NCBI RefSeq assembly: GCF_000002875.2
Contig: NC_009415.2
Span: 1,002,001 to 1,066,000, forward strand
Source: Leishmania infantum JPCM5
Lineage: Eukaryota; Euglenozoa; Kinetoplastea; Trypanosomatida; Trypanosomatidae
Direction: 5' to 3'
DNA: 64,000 nucleotides
Part shown: piece by piece, positions 40,746-52,924 of the stretch
How the letters are laid out: every line of letters begins with the position of its first letter
How positions within the stretch are numbered: position 1 is the first letter of the stretch
Position numbers and translations under genes: made by a program
Notes under the pieces: generated by a model
What the model saw: only the letters and a program-made list of their open reading frames with translations
Told to the model about the DNA's origin: nothing
Database searches by the model: none

Positions 40746-43700
40746 GGTGTCCACCACGAGCGACAAACAACGAGTTACTTCACGGATCCGACCGCGTACG
40801 CACGTACGCTCTTCTGTTAGTTCGTGCGACAGGTATGCGTAGACACCACCACAGGGAAGCAGCCGAAGAAAGAAAATGCCGCGCTCGGGAAGGGGAGGAG
40901 GAGGAGTGCGCCGATGCACACTGAGGCGTTGTGGCGCAGGGCGGCGCGAAGGGAACGCGGCCACGCGAGCGGAGCAGGTGAGGGAGGCCACGTAACAGCA
41001 AACACAACAGCAAAGAAGAAAACCCCCTTCTCTCTTTCTCTCGCCTCCGCCAGGCCCGACAGAACACACACCAGCAAAGAAAATTGCCCCTGCCTCCTTC
41101 GGTGTTGTTGGTGTTTTCCGGTGAATTCACAGAGCCGAGGGAGGGGAGAAGGGGGATGTGCGGGGCACGTGAGCGGATCGAGCGATGGGCACGAAAGAAA
41201 AAAGCTTGACGGTGCGCGTACGCGATACGGTGACGGTGGAGGGGAAGTGCGCACCACGTCCAAGGCAGAGAGATGGGGAAATCAGGGAAGAAAGGGTAAG
41301 ACTATTCACGGGCTCCAACGAACACGGAAGGTGCAGAGGGAGAGGCGAAAGAAACGAAATAACTTGGCAAGGAAGTGAGCTGTAAACACATGAGCCGTGG
41401 GTGACAGTTACTAAAAAACAAACAAACAAAACCATGAACCACCTCGCGCGCCCACAGACACTCGCGCACAACGGTGGAATCAACGTAGCGCGAGAGACTT
41501 CAACGAAAAATAAAATAAAAGAGAAGGGCGAGGGAGGCGGAGAGGCGGACATAGAAGACTGGAGGGCTCAATCGGCAGGGGTGCGGCCGAGGAAGGAGCG
41601 GATGAAACACACAAAACACTCCACACGCCACTGCCCCTGCGGAGTTCGCTGAAAAGCGAAGCGGAGCGAGAAAGCAAGAAAGAAATTTGAAATAGAGATA
41701 AGCACATCGGGGCGGAGAAGCAAAGCAAGGCAGCGGTGGCAGTGTGTCTGTGATGCACCCACAGGTACTCGCTCACACGCGTGCAGCACAGCGGAGTGCG
41801 AGGAAAGTGCGTATTACCTGCAGGCTCAAAAGAAAAAAATGAATACACACATACATAGACGATTGGACTCGCGAGCACCACACCAACAAAAAGGCAATGA
41901 CGTCACAGCCACAGCGGCAGCGAGGCAGGGTCTCAACAAGCACGGTTCCAAGGGCAAGAACACTCACAATCCGAAAGGAAAACCAAGCACAGAGGACTTC
42001 ACGCAGGGAAAATGAAAGGGACGTGAGTAGATGCGCGCGAAAAAAAAAACGTTGCGAGCCGCAAGACCATAACTTCTTTAGAGAAGGTGCACGTGATCGG
42101 ATGATTTCGAATGGGAGAGCACAAAGAAAACAGAAAAAAGTTAAAAGGAGGGGAAGGGGGAGAGCCGGAGAGGGAGCGCACCACGACAGCGCGCGCGGCG
42201 TAGCGAAGAAAATAAACTAGAGGGTGAGACAGGAGGGTGGGACGCGCATGCAGAGAAATCACCCGAAAACCGACGACAAGCCGAAGAGAGCGAGGGTGAG
42301 GACGGGAGAAGGAGGCGCGGACAACAACATGCACGGGAGGAAAACAAAGAGAGAGAGGCAGAGGAAAGAGCGCGCACACACACAAAAAAACGAAAACGAA
42401 GATGATGAGCACGGGTGCCAATGGACCCAGCCAGCACAAAAACCCTAACGCCAAAATGACAGGGCGATACACAGGAGGGAACGCACAAATGTCAACGAGC
42501 GTAATTCCGTCAAGTGATTGATGCAACACCGACACACAGCGGCAGAGCGAGAAGAGGGAGGAGCCGGATTCCGCTACACACACACACACGCACACGGATC
42601 GACCACGTGGAATATGACGTAGAGGCGTGCCGCGTGCTGGATGTGGTCAGCGATGACGTTTTCACGTCCCTTTCGACGCGAAGAGCCCCTCCAGCACGCA
42701 CGTGATGGCCACCCGTTCAAGTGCGTCTCCCTCCGGAAGTGCTTTAGGTGGAGTAGAAGGGCGTGCGTGCATGTGTAAGTATGTGTGTGTGTGCGTGTGT
42801 GCAGGAAGGAGAGAGAGAAAACGGACGTCGGTGAAAGGGAGCCGTGAGAGCATGAAGCAACGTCACGGAACCATCGTGTGTCGGCGAAGTTGACGTTCTT
42901 GACACACGGTGCGAGCGTCATCATTACAAGCACGACGCCACCTTCGTGTATCATCTGCAAGAGTGACGGCCCAGCAAGGGGCTCATACATGCAGAAGGCA
43001 TTCGTCTTTCGCCCTCGCCGCGGCAGAGGCATGTGCCACCGTAATCTCGTTAAATCTGTTTGCATCGAGAGTGTTCTTGTTTTTTCCCCCTTTCAGCGCT
43101 TGCGGTGCAGAAGGCGTCCGGTGGCGCGATTGGCGGCTTCCAGCATGTACGCCGTATGATGCGCGGCGTGCGTGCGAGCATACAAATCCAGGCAGATTCC
43201 CCAAAAGATAGAGATTCCTCTGGCACCCCTTCGAGGGAGAAAGGGGGAGGGGAGAGTGAGGTAGCTCACGAATCAGAATAGAAAAACAAGATAGAGCAAA
43301 CGTAGGCGTGGATGAAGCGTCTTTTTTTTTAAAGTGACCACACACAGATGCCTGGTTCATGCACCTGCTGTTGCGTGTACGTACCTCTGACCAGCGCACC
43401 AAAATCGCAGACCGCAACACACTGGCACGCAGGGATGTAATGGCACGGTCAGAGATAACGAGAGTGAAGGTGTCAAAATAAAGCGAAGCACTACTGCTAG
43501 GAATAGTTCAACGAAGATATCATTGCACCACGAGCAGGTCATCAAATATACACGCACATACAATCACGGCCCAACCACCTCTGCTGCACTGTGGCTATGC
43601 CAAGGAGCCGGCCCAACCAGCACTGCTGGGTGTCGCTCAGCCCACTGTGACGCCACTGCATAAAGCGGACACGCTGAGCTCATGCTTACGCTCTACACCA

Positions 43701-44194
43701 CCGCAACGCAGCTGAAACAGGAGCGTAAAACAGGAGGTGGAGGCGCAGCGTTGTTCAATCGCTGACACTGCTCTTAGTGAGCTGATACAAGCGGGATCGT
43801 GCCCGCGAGTCTCTCCGGCACACCGCCAGCTCAGACCTGCCCTGCCAACACCAAGAATATGCAGCCGTACACAAGGGCAGACTTTGCAGGCTGCTCGGCT
43901 TGCGCAAGAATGTGGTGTACTGAACCCTGTGATGCCACAGGACGAGGTGTGCCCCCCGGCAGTATGGAGGCTGTCGTCAGGGAGAAGAAGAGCAAGAGCA
44001 CACACACACACACACACACGGAGGGGGGTGGTGGGGCGGGCTGAAAATGTAAGAGTTGCAAGCGAAAAAGAAAACAAAGAGGGGCTGTCCAGGAACACAT
44101 CCGGTGGCGCTCCTCGACGAGGAGAGACTTCTGCCTCAGGAGGCATACCATTCGCGGGGCCAAGGCGCCTTGCGCGCATCGTGCTCAGCATAGA
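40746..44194. other. Intergenic, contains possible remnant near 42.6-43.3 kb
   Basis: Purine-rich + strand from 40,860 to 42,500 with oligo-A and AAAC repeats. From 42,574 to about 43,270 one minus frame is open except for a single TGA at 43093-43095 and contains protein-like words. Downstream of the helical-repeat gene stop (44195) the same frame stays open to 43637. A (CA) repeat lies at 43999-44019. None of this is sufficient for a gene call. Confidence 0.45.
43999..44019. repeat. CA microsatellite
   Basis: A perfect run of CA units, 21 bp, in the 3' region of the helical-repeat gene, followed directly by a G-rich tract. Confidence 0.8.
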
Positions 44195-47100
44195 TTACTC
44201 CTGTCGTACCATACGGGCGTCGGAGGAGACCCACAAGTCCGTGTCTTTGCAGTATAATCGCAGAGACAGCTTACGATCTTCACTCCAGCCGCGTTTCTCA
44301 CATGCTTCGAGAAGAATCGCCAAGCCGAGACGGCGCATAAGGGCAGAAGGGTGCTTTCTCAGCACTGCCTGCTCCAGTCTTTCCGCGGCATCCATGTCGC
44401 GGATGGCAGAGGAGCCACCTTGCACCGCTCTGATCACAGCCGCTGCTGCCCCAGGATGCATCAGCCCAGCTGCTTCCATCGTCGTCAGCCGCGACACCCA
44501 CTCCGAGATGTCCAATTCGAAAATCAGCGAGACCGCGATCGTTGGCTGGCGGCGGGCCGCGATGAGTTGCTCCGCAACCTCAGTCGCAACAGTGCGCAGC
44601 AGCTTGTGTTCGTGCGCCGCAGCGCATCTCATGATTCCACACAGCACACTCGCCACACTCTCGAGGGACGCGTCGGGCTGGACGGTGAAGATGACAGAGA
44701 TGAGAAACGGTGCCGCTTCCTCGGCGGTGCACCTGAGCATGCACCTGAGCACAGACTGAACGATTTCCGGTGAGGTGCACTCATCCAGGTACTCTGCAAT
44801 CGCCTTGCACAGCTCCAGGTCGTCGTACGGCGGCACTGTGGCGAGCTTGTGCAGTGCCGAGACGCGAACGTCGCGCACCGGGTGGCGAAGAAGTCGTCGA
44901 AGAAGCACCTGGTACTCCCGCACCTGCCACGGCAGCCGGAGCAGCGCCCACGGCAAGGTTGACATAGCCACGCAAGCCGCTGAGGATGGAGTGGTCACTT
45001 TCTTCTCATAAGAGTCGGCAGTGCTCGCATCATCCGTGTCACCATCGCTTTCTTCGCATGCATTGATAGCTGACTCCGCGGCAGCCACCGCACATTGCTC
45101 TGCCACTTGGTCGTGCGTTACAATGAAGGCGTAGTATGACCACACCTGCGGCTTGTCCAGAAAGTGGAAGAGCGCGGTCACTAAAGCAGCTCGCACATCG
45201 CGATGCATAGTCAGCACAGCCTCCTCCGTCGATCCAGGCGCCGTGGCAGCTGTTGCAGAGAGTGCCGCGACTCCTCCACAGTCACCGTCCTCTTCTGCAG
45301 GCATCGGTAGATGACGCTCGGCGGCAAACTGCACGATACGCGCGTACGCCACATTGTCGCACTTCGCGCCAAGAAGGTGAAGTGCCTCCTTCTGAGCCGT
45401 CACTTGCTTCCCCGTGAGGACTGGCTCGAGAACGCGCACCGCCTCGGCGCTCGGTGCGCGCCGCAGCGCCGTGGCGAGTGCTCGAAGAGCGTCCATGCGT
45501 TGGTCCGCCACATCTAGCGCATTCTGTAAGGCTTGCACGGCTTCGGCATCGCCATCCAGCTGGCCGAGCGCCTGCAGCGCAAACCGCATCGCATACTCCC
45601 CATGCTCAGGATGCGCGTCCGTTGCCAAGGTGAGCAAACTCCGTGCGTTTCCATCTGCGTCTGTCCAACTTGTCGTGGAGGATACGGAGGGCAGCCTGGC
45701 GAGATTCTTGATGAGCCGGCTGCATTGGAAAGCCTCCAAAGCAAGCGGGGTGTATATGGCTTGCAGGCAAGACTGCGCGTAGCGGATCTGCTGGCGAGCC
45801 GTCCACCGGTGTGCGTTCTCCACCGGCAGCTCACACACAAACGCGAGCGACTTGCTGTTTGCGTGGTAGAAGCGACCGGTGGGGATGTTTTCGATGGGGA
45901 TCACGAGCATGTCCAACAGCGGTCCCTGCAGAACGTCACACACCAGGCGCTGCACCCTGCTGACAGTAATCCAGTCTTTCCTTTGGGCGATGAGGTCCGG
46001 AAGCTCGACCGCCAGTTGCTGTGCAAAGTGCCTGGCGTAAAGCCTCAAGGAAACCGCCGCCACACCGCTGTCTGTCGAGGACATACCGGCTTGTAGCACG
46101 TCATGCACCATCGTCCAAATCTCGGGCTCACCGTTGCTCGGCGCAGGCGCCTCTCGCCGAAGTACTTTGACGACAGTTTTGTTGTCGAGAAGGGATTCCA
46201 GGATGCGTATAGTCGCCCACATGTTGTCGCTGTCTAGCAGCATCTGCGCAAGCGGAAGCAGCGATGCCACCAGGACAGGTACAGCACGCGGGTACAGCTG
46301 AGCTAACTGGAGAAAGTCATCCCAGTCGCCATTGCAGGCAGTGAACTGTTTTCGTTTGCGGATAAGCGTGGCAAGTTGGCTGACCGCAAAGTTTGTCTGC
46401 GGCCCAACGAGGCGGAAGAGGAGCTTCTCCAGCGCTCGCAGAGTGCGGTCAGACATGTCTTTGGCGCTGTAGGCAGCTTGGATGAGCTGTGTGAGCGTGT
46501 CCTGCAAGGTGTTATCGGAAATGTGCGTGGCCGTACGCCTCCAGAAGCCGTGTGGCAGCGCAGCCCACGCCTTGAACATCTCGCGACGCCATCCATCCTG
46601 CTCCTTTGGCCGCTGCGCACAAAACGCGAGGGCCGCTGGCAGGTGCTCGGGGTAGTACCTGAGGGAGCCAACGCACGCGCGAATCAGCTGGGACCGAATC
46701 GTAGCGTCGCTGCTGGTCACGTACGCGGCCCCGATCTGTATTGCTTCCGGGAATGGCAGGAAAGAAAGGTATTCGATGCGCTCGTTCGGGAGGTCTTGCA
46801 GTTTCGCGTGATTGTAGAAGCGGTGGGCGAAGGCTGTTCGCTCCGCCGCAGATGGCATGCAAAAAATCCAGTTTATATGCGGAATCCCACGAGTGTCTTG
46901 CAGCTCCCTGCAGCCACGCGCAAAGTAGGCGCGCCGCGCATCAGGAAGCATGTTCAGCAAGTCGACGGGCTCATTGGAGAGAATGCTTTTGTCCAGAAGT
47001 CTTAGGATGAGGTCCGTGTGTCCGCCAAGGCGTCTCCAGGCCCGACGCGATATCAGGCAGTTCAAGGGTTCCGAAAAGGTCGCCAACATGTGCCGACCCT

Positions 47101-47968
47101 CTCCCTCGAGCAGATAGTGGCCGATTTCCACGGGAAAGGTGGAGACGTAGTAGCGCTCCAGCACGGTCTGCAGAGTGGGTTGGTCCAGGCCGAGAAGGTG
47201 CGCGGTGGCAGTGAAGAGGGAGAGGCTGTCTTTCAATGCACCGCGGGTGGCGAGAAACACGCACGCTTTCTGAACCAGCTCCTTCAGCGCCGCGTCCACA
47301 ACCGTGTTGAGGCTTACCTGCTCGTATACCCGAGCCGTCAAGTACTGCGCTACCCACTGAGGATGATGACGACACAAGAGACGAAGTGCCACGATGCCAA
47401 GAGTAGCCTGCTCTTCTTTCGGCAGCTGTTCGAAAGCTTCCGGGCTCAAGGATCCGAGTAGCAGCTGCATCTTGGCGGGGTCCGTCACTGTGTGCGTCTG
47501 GTAGAGCCGCAGGAGCACCTGCGTCTGCTGTGCTTGCGCCAGTCGGGTGACCAGGCACTTGAACTGAGGAAGTCGGGCGCCCTGTAAAAAGTTGATTGCC
47601 ATCGCTGCTTTTTGCGGGTCGTCGCTTGTGGTCGAGATTAGCATGCAAGTCATCAACAGCTGCGATACCTTCAGAGATGCATCCTCCAGCAGTGACGACG
47701 CCGTCTCTAGCAGCGCGGCCGGCATGGCCCGCCCAATTCTTTGGGTCTCTGCGAAGGCACCGCACAACGCACAGGCAGCAAGAAAGTGCTGGTAGTGCCC
47801 TTGCGACGGTGCGCCGAGCGTTGTGATGACATTCTGAAGATCCCTCGGCTCTCGCGCTGTTGCAGTGATGCTGCAGCGGCCAAACTCTACGAGAGTCGCG
47901 CACCGGCTGTGGTGGGAGAGTGATTCCACGTGCTGCAATAGCTCGTCGAGCGAAGAGATGCGTTGCAT
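44195..47968 (-). CDS. Hypothetical large helical-repeat (HEAT/ARM-like) protein, 1257 aa
   Basis: It starts at the ATG at 47966-47968 (MQRISSLDELLQHVESL); the open frame upstream is non-protein-like. The sequence is Leu/Ala-rich with regularly spaced amphipathic helices from end to end, unlike its Ser-rich neighbours. HEAT-like units are clear near residues 1029-1043 (HPVRDVRVSALHKLA) and around 1204 (HPSALMRRLGLAILLEACEK). An acidic, Ser-containing loop (CEESDGDTDDAS) lies just before the last repeats. No catalytic motif, signal peptide or membrane segment is visible. Such solenoids act as scaffolds or transport adaptors in the cytosol or nucleus; which one cannot be told here. I believe it is a conserved trypanosomatid protein, but I cannot name it. 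Confidence 0.9.
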   Translation of the reverse strand: MQRISSLDELLQHVESLSHHSRCATLVEFGRCSITATAREPRDLQNVITTLGAPSQGHYQHFLAACALCGAFAETQRIGRAMPAALLETASSLLEDASLKVSQLLMTCMLISTTSDDPQKAAMAINFLQGARLPQFKCLVTRLAQAQQTQVLLRLYQTHTVTDPAKMQLLLGSLSPEAFEQLPKEEQATLGIVALRLLCRHHPQWVAQYLTARVYEQVSLNTVVDAALKELVQKACVFLATRGALKDSLSLFTATAHLLGLDQPTLQTVLERYYVSTFPVEIGHYLLEGEGRHMLATFSEPLNCLISRRAWRRLGGHTDLILRLLDKSILSNEPVDLLNMLPDARRAYFARGCRELQDTRGIPHINWIFCMPSAAERTAFAHRFYNHAKLQDLPNERIEYLSFLPFPEAIQIGAAYVTSSDATIRSQLIRACVGSLRYYPEHLPAALAFCAQRPKEQDGWRREMFKAWAALPHGFWRRTATHISDNTLQDTLTQLIQAAYSAKDMSDRTLRALEKLLFRLVGPQTNFAVSQLATLIRKRKQFTACNGDWDDFLQLAQLYPRAVPVLVASLLPLAQMLLDSDNMWATIRILESLLDNKTVVKVLRREAPAPSNGEPEIWTMVHDVLQAGMSSTDSGVAAVSLRLYARHFAQQLAVELPDLIAQRKDWITVSRVQRLVCDVLQGPLLDMLVIPIENIPTGRFYHANSKSLAFVCELPVENAHRWTARQQIRYAQSCLQAIYTPLALEAFQCSRLIKNLARLPSVSSTTSWTDADGNARSLLTLATDAHPEHGEYAMRFALQALGQLDGDAEAVQALQNALDVADQRMDALRALATALRRAPSAEAVRVLEPVLTGKQVTAQKEALHLLGAKCDNVAYARIVQFAAERHLPMPAEEDGDCGGVAALSATAATAPGSTEEAVLTMHRDVRAALVTALFHFLDKPQVWSYYAFIVTHDQVAEQCAVAAAESAINACEESDGDTDDASTADSYEKKVTTPSSAACVAMSTLPWALLRLPWQVREYQVLLRRLLRHPVRDVRVSALHKLATVPPYDDLELCKAIAEYLDECTSPEIVQSVLRCMLRCTAEEAAPFLISVIFTVQPDASLESVASVLCGIMRCAAAHEHKLLRTVATEVAEQLIAARRQPTIAVSLIFELDISEWVSRLTTMEAAGLMHPGAAAAVIRAVQGGSSAIRDMDAAERLEQAVLRKHPSALMRRLGLAILLEACEKRGWSEDRKLSLRLYCKDTDLWVSSDARMVRQE

Positions 47969-50900
47969 GGTGTGGGGCGGAAGGGTTGGTCGTGGTAGTG
48001 GTGGTGATGGGGGGCTGATGGAATAGCAGGCAAGAGCGAATCCACGGAAATAATGCGGGGAAGGGGTGCCCAGTGACACACTGTGCCCACGTGCTAAAAG
48101 GAGTTGAGATGGAAGTTGGGAGAGCGGGCGCCGCCGGAAACGGAGAAGCGCACAGCCCCAAAACGGAAGCGCAGGACGCTCTTTTCCCGCAGCGCGTAAG
48201 AGCGGCGTGCAACGAACAGTTGTGCGTCTCGCAGTGAGGAGACGGCGATGTAAGAAGCGCCGCAACAACAAAATAAAAACTCGATGTGCGCGACCCTCTT
48301 CCGTGTTGGCGCACGCGCGCGTGTGTGCGGCAATGGAAGGTGAGGGTATCAATCGCTAATAAAAATAAGGTCCGAGAGCAAGGGGGAAGAGGAGGAGGAA
48401 GCTGTGGTTGAGAACACGTGCGCACGGATGCACGCGAGGAAAGGAGCGCCGGCATTCCCAAGCGCTTCTTCCGCCTTTCCTTGGGTGACCTCTTGTGGCT
48501 GCCACACTAAAAAGTCATTCTGACGGGTTGCGATGAGCGCTTCGGGAGGGAGGCGCTGCCCTCTCCCTTGCCAAGCATCCGCAACCACCCGAAGGTTGCT
48601 TCCGATTTGGCGCACAACTCTGTTATCACACACCGGCACACACACACACACACACACACGCACATACACTTGAGTGCAAACAAAACGAAAAAAAAAATCA
48701 TTGTGAAAGTGAAAAAAAAAGGTGAAGAAGACAAGAAAGGCGAGGGGAGCATCACGGGCAGAGGAGGAGGTACGCGCTCCCCTCCCTCCCACCCCCCGTA
48801 TGTGAGTAACGCAACAGCAAAGGGAGGGCGGATCATTGCCGTTACAGCACGAAGGGGATCCATATCGAAACGAAAAAAAAAAGGGAGGCCATCTACCGCC
48901 GAAGTGTCGTCTGCTCATACGCATCCGCCACTTACTTGTGGGGCTCACGCGGGGAGGACTGCCCGCACGGGGAGCACCGCAGCCACGAAGGCGAAAAAGC
49001 CGCCGGCAGAAAGTGAGAGAGGGCTACAACAGACAGCAGCCACGAAAAGAGTAGCAGCGTTGTGCAACCACAGCATACATGATTCATCTTGGAATCAAAC
49101 GCTTACCTGTCTTTGCCACGTTCCGCAGATCGGGTCTTTGAGCGCGCTTGCTTCTTCCCTGGTCCGGACAGGATAAGACGCGGATGCGCGAGAGGAGGGA
49201 GAGGTGGAACGGCAGGGAGGACGCTTTCGTGTAGATGGCCCTCACGACAGGAAAGGCGGCAGGGCAGTGCGCGCAGGAGATACACGAGAGGCAGAATTAA
49301 AAGAGGGGCGGAGAGACGAACACGAGACACATCCGGGCAATCGTGTGCGCCTACGAGTGAGGGCGAAGCGCGCGACGCGCATACAGGCACGAGGGAGCCG
49401 CCACGCACACGATGCGCGCGCGCCCGAGAGAGACGAAGCTGCAGTGAACGTAGGGGGCACAGAGACAAAGCCAGACGAGTCGAAGGAGATACATGAGAAA
49501 GACCGGCGAGGCCAGGCGGGGGTGTGGGAAGAGGAAGGGCATGCGAAGAAATAGCAAACACACGTGCGGCACAGCTCCAAGAAGAGGAGCGCCCATGAAG
49601 GACAACAAGAGCTAATCGCTAACAACAAGGAGAAGGCGAAGAGGAGCAGGCTCGGAAACCAAGGTGTGTGCGTGAGTGTGTGTGTGTGTGTGGGGAGGTG
49701 AGTGGCGAAGGGGCACCTGCGTCTGCCAATTTCAAGCAGCCTCCTTCGCCTCTGATGCTATGGCGACAGACACTGAGACAGGTTTATGACAGAAAACGTA
49801 CACAAGTCAGTGGTCTTGACATCCCTTCTCTGCTTCTGTTGGCTGCGGATTATGGGGCGAAGGCTCATCACATCAAACACCCCCCAAAGAGCATGCAACT
49901 GCGATACAAGCCCTGCCCCCTCCCGCCCCCGAGTAGTGTAACCTACGGATACACACGCGCTATCGTCTTTGGTTGTGCGCGCTTCCGAGTAAAGTGGGAG
50001 GGGGACGAGGGGGTGCGACCAACCCGACAGGTGACGCTCACAGGTGCGCCCACGCAAAACAGAAGACAAAATCGAAAGTAGAATCAACGGCGAAGAACAC
50101 CACGAGCAGAGAAGAACAAACCGAGAACGAAGGGGAAGGGACACACAAAAGATATGAGGACGCGGCACACAGGGGCAAAAAAAAACTCAGGGTAAAACGT
50201 TGCACACACACCAAAGAGAAGGAAAGTGAAGAATGCACGCCGGGGCTGAAGGATGAGGGAGGGAGAGGTGATGGTGGTGTGTGCGTGTGTGGGGGGGGGA
50301 GGGGTTGTGAAAGAAACTAACACTTCAACAGGAGACCGACGTGGCTATCCTGCTACAGAATCGTATTCGAGCGCCTGCCTGTCCGCAAATTCGATCATGA
50401 AAGGGGCATGCGGGAGATATCACATGTCGAGCAGCGACATCCATAATCGTCTAGGCTGCACGACAGCACATCACCGACATCAAAGGCAGCTGCGCAGCAC
50501 AGCAGAGAAAAGACGAAAGACCGACAGCAACCGAAAACAAAGAGACGCATGGGGAGAAAAAGAGATGTGTGTGCGCGTGTGTGTGTGTGGGAGGGAGAGG
50601 GTCAGCCCACCGCCGTGAGGGGCGCGCACAACACACAGCGACGCGACAGATATTACAGACATACACCGAGTCGCATCAAGTGCCACGAGAGGATACACGC
50701 TGCGAAAGATACAACAAACAGAGGAACTTCCACACACACACGCACGCGAATCGAGCAAGCATCAAATCTTGAGTTCTGGAAGTTCCGCTTTTCCTTCTCT
50801 TTTCTCCAGAGAGAAAAGAGACGAAGGGAGGGCACTTGCTCTTGCCTATGCTGCCCACAAGGGCACGGAAAGCTGGTGACGCAGCGTGCACTGCCGTGAA

Positions 50901-51550
50901 GGGAAGCACACAAGTGGAGATGCACGAGCACAGCAAGGCTGTGAGGCTGAAATCAGAGAACAACCGTCTGCAAGCGGCAAAAGGAAAAACAGGGAAAATG
51001 CCATAGAGCGCGCCGGCAGCGCTCAGTGGACGTAAGAGACGTGGCGGATGAAAAACAGCACAAAACAACAAAAACAGGCGGCCAACACCGTCGCAAGCAA
51101 GACTGGATAGGCGTACAACGCACCAGCGGAAGCCCATCGGTGAAGAGGCGAGTGCGAGAGAACGGGCGAGGAAGGTCATGGGAAGAGGGCGGGGAGAGCC
51201 CGTGGACCGGGTGCCCAGAGAAGTCGATAGAAGAAGGGAAACAAAGACACGCTTAGAAACACAAAAAGAGACACAGTGACACATGAACGTAGTGCGTATA
51301 CGAGGGTAAAAGAAATCAAGACACAAGACTGCACTGTGCATACCCGACACAGTAGTTTAACTATGGCTTGTCGTCACGGAAGTAACGGTTCATGTGCCCC
51401 AATACTCCCATGTCTTTGGGGGGAACAGGGGTAGCTTGGACATGAATTTTCATTGTGAGATGAAGCATCGGCGGGTGCTTCATCAGTCCGACATCACCAT
51501 TAAAGTACCGTGTGCGAGCTTCTCTCCCCCTCCCTCAACGCGTGCCCGAT
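47969..51550. other. Intergenic, no supported gene
   Basis: The tract is rich in CA/TG repeats (48630-48660, 49675-49692, 50283-50290), oligo-A and purine runs. Open frames on both strands near 49,670-50,170 look equally plausible, so neither is called. It should hold the 5' processing signals of the helical-repeat gene and the 3'UTR of the 903-aa gene. Confidence 0.5.
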
Positions 51551-52260
51551 TCCACCCTCGACGAGGTCAGCTAATATACGCATACACACAACCACAGCGC
51601 AGACGCCTCCGCTGCACCACGGCGGCATCTTGGCCCTCTAGGGCGAGACGGCTGCCGCCGAAGCGGGGACATGCGTCTCACGGTCTCTTCTTGTCCTTCC
51701 TCGCCCCTCCCTCGCACGCGTGCTGCGCCACCGGCACCAGACCGACCTGGGTGCACTGCGCGCCTGGACCCAACGCGGGCAGCGTCCAGGGCCCTGCTCA
51801 AGGGCGGAGGCACCGGCGTCCGCCGTGCGCGTAGTAGAGGGGTGGTGGTGGCCCAGGTGCATGCCGCACGGGCTCACGGAATCAGTTGGCCAGCCGCAGG
51901 CCAGGGCCTCCAGGGGGCCCTGTGCTCCGCCTGTGCGCCCTCCCTCGCGCTCTCCGTCGCCTCAAGCAGCGGCATGCCATAGTACGGTGTGGAGACTCGC
52001 CACATGGGTGCCCGGACGACCCGATGCTGCCATTCGGGGTGCTCGCGTCATGCCCCCCCCCGGGCATCTGTGCCTCAGCAGCCCACACGGCCGGGTGGGG
52101 GACGTTCCGCATGCTCCGCGCACATGCACACGGCGGCTCGCTCGCATGCGTCTCTTCGCGCCTCTGCATGCTTTCTTCGGATGCGAGGCGCCGTGCCGGC
52201 GGTGCTTGACAGCGCGTGCGCACCGTGCTTGCACTGCCAGACATTGCAGCCCGAGTCGAC
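51551..52260 (-). mobile_element. Possible degenerate SIDER2-like retroposon
   Basis: A GC-rich, non-purine-biased island about 0.7 kb long lies in otherwise A/G-rich 3' sequence of the 903-aa gene. It contains blocks such as GGCATGCCGCTGCTTGAGG on the minus strand that I associate with Leishmania SIDER2 elements. It shows no obvious similarity to the 562-bp repeat. Open frames on both strands reflect high GC. Boundaries are approximate. Confidence 0.4.
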
Positions 52261-52924
52261 GCAATGCAAGAAAGCAATTCCCGCGAATACCCAACACAAA
52301 GGCAGACACGGCGCGCACGTGCGAAGCGAGGAGGAGAAGGAGGGGAGAGGAGGGAAAGCATCACCCCAACACGGGCAGAATCAACGCAAAAACAAAAAAA
52401 AACAAAGAGGCCGAGAGGAACAACACGCATGCGCCGCAGAGCGAGGACGCGCCAGCAAGGGAAATCACGGGAGGCAACGGATAAGGGAGAGGATGAGGGG
52501 GGACGGGATTGCACGCATACCACACACACGACACCCACAAGAAAAAGGAAAGACAAGCGCACAACAGAGAGAGAGGGGTCGCTAAACATAAAGCACACAC
52601 AGGCGTTAATCAAGAAAACCATACCAGGGTGTAAGCGAAGAGCAGCAGCCACCATAGCCAGGAGTCTGCTGGCCCCCGAACACGAGAAGGAACCGAAGAA
52701 AAAAAAGAGAAGCACGCAGACATCCACATGCAAGAACCTACCCACCCGCATGCACGTACGTATCCACCGTACGGCGCTGCTATCGTAGGCAGGATAGCGG
52801 GGCATACACGACCGACGCGCGAGTGTCGACATTGCGGCGTTTCCTTTTTGTTGTTGTTGTTCGCTCTGTTTGTTTACATTACCCGTGCCACTTTAGTTCT
52901 CCAGAGCGCGGTCGGGCGTCAGCG
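52261..52924. other. 3' flank of the 903-aa gene
   Basis: A/G-rich + strand with GAAAAAGGAAAG-type runs. A TTG repeat lies at 52847-52861, close to the stop codon. No gene is seen. Confidence 0.5.

Noticed and set aside
47018..47461. + strand frames inside the helical-repeat gene
   Set aside because: Antisense shadows produced by strong GC3 bias in a real minus-strand gene.
49668..50081. + strand frame of 137 codons with protein-like words
   Set aside because: The minus strand over the same bases is equally open and plausible, all neighbours are on minus, and third-position GC is lower than in the real genes.
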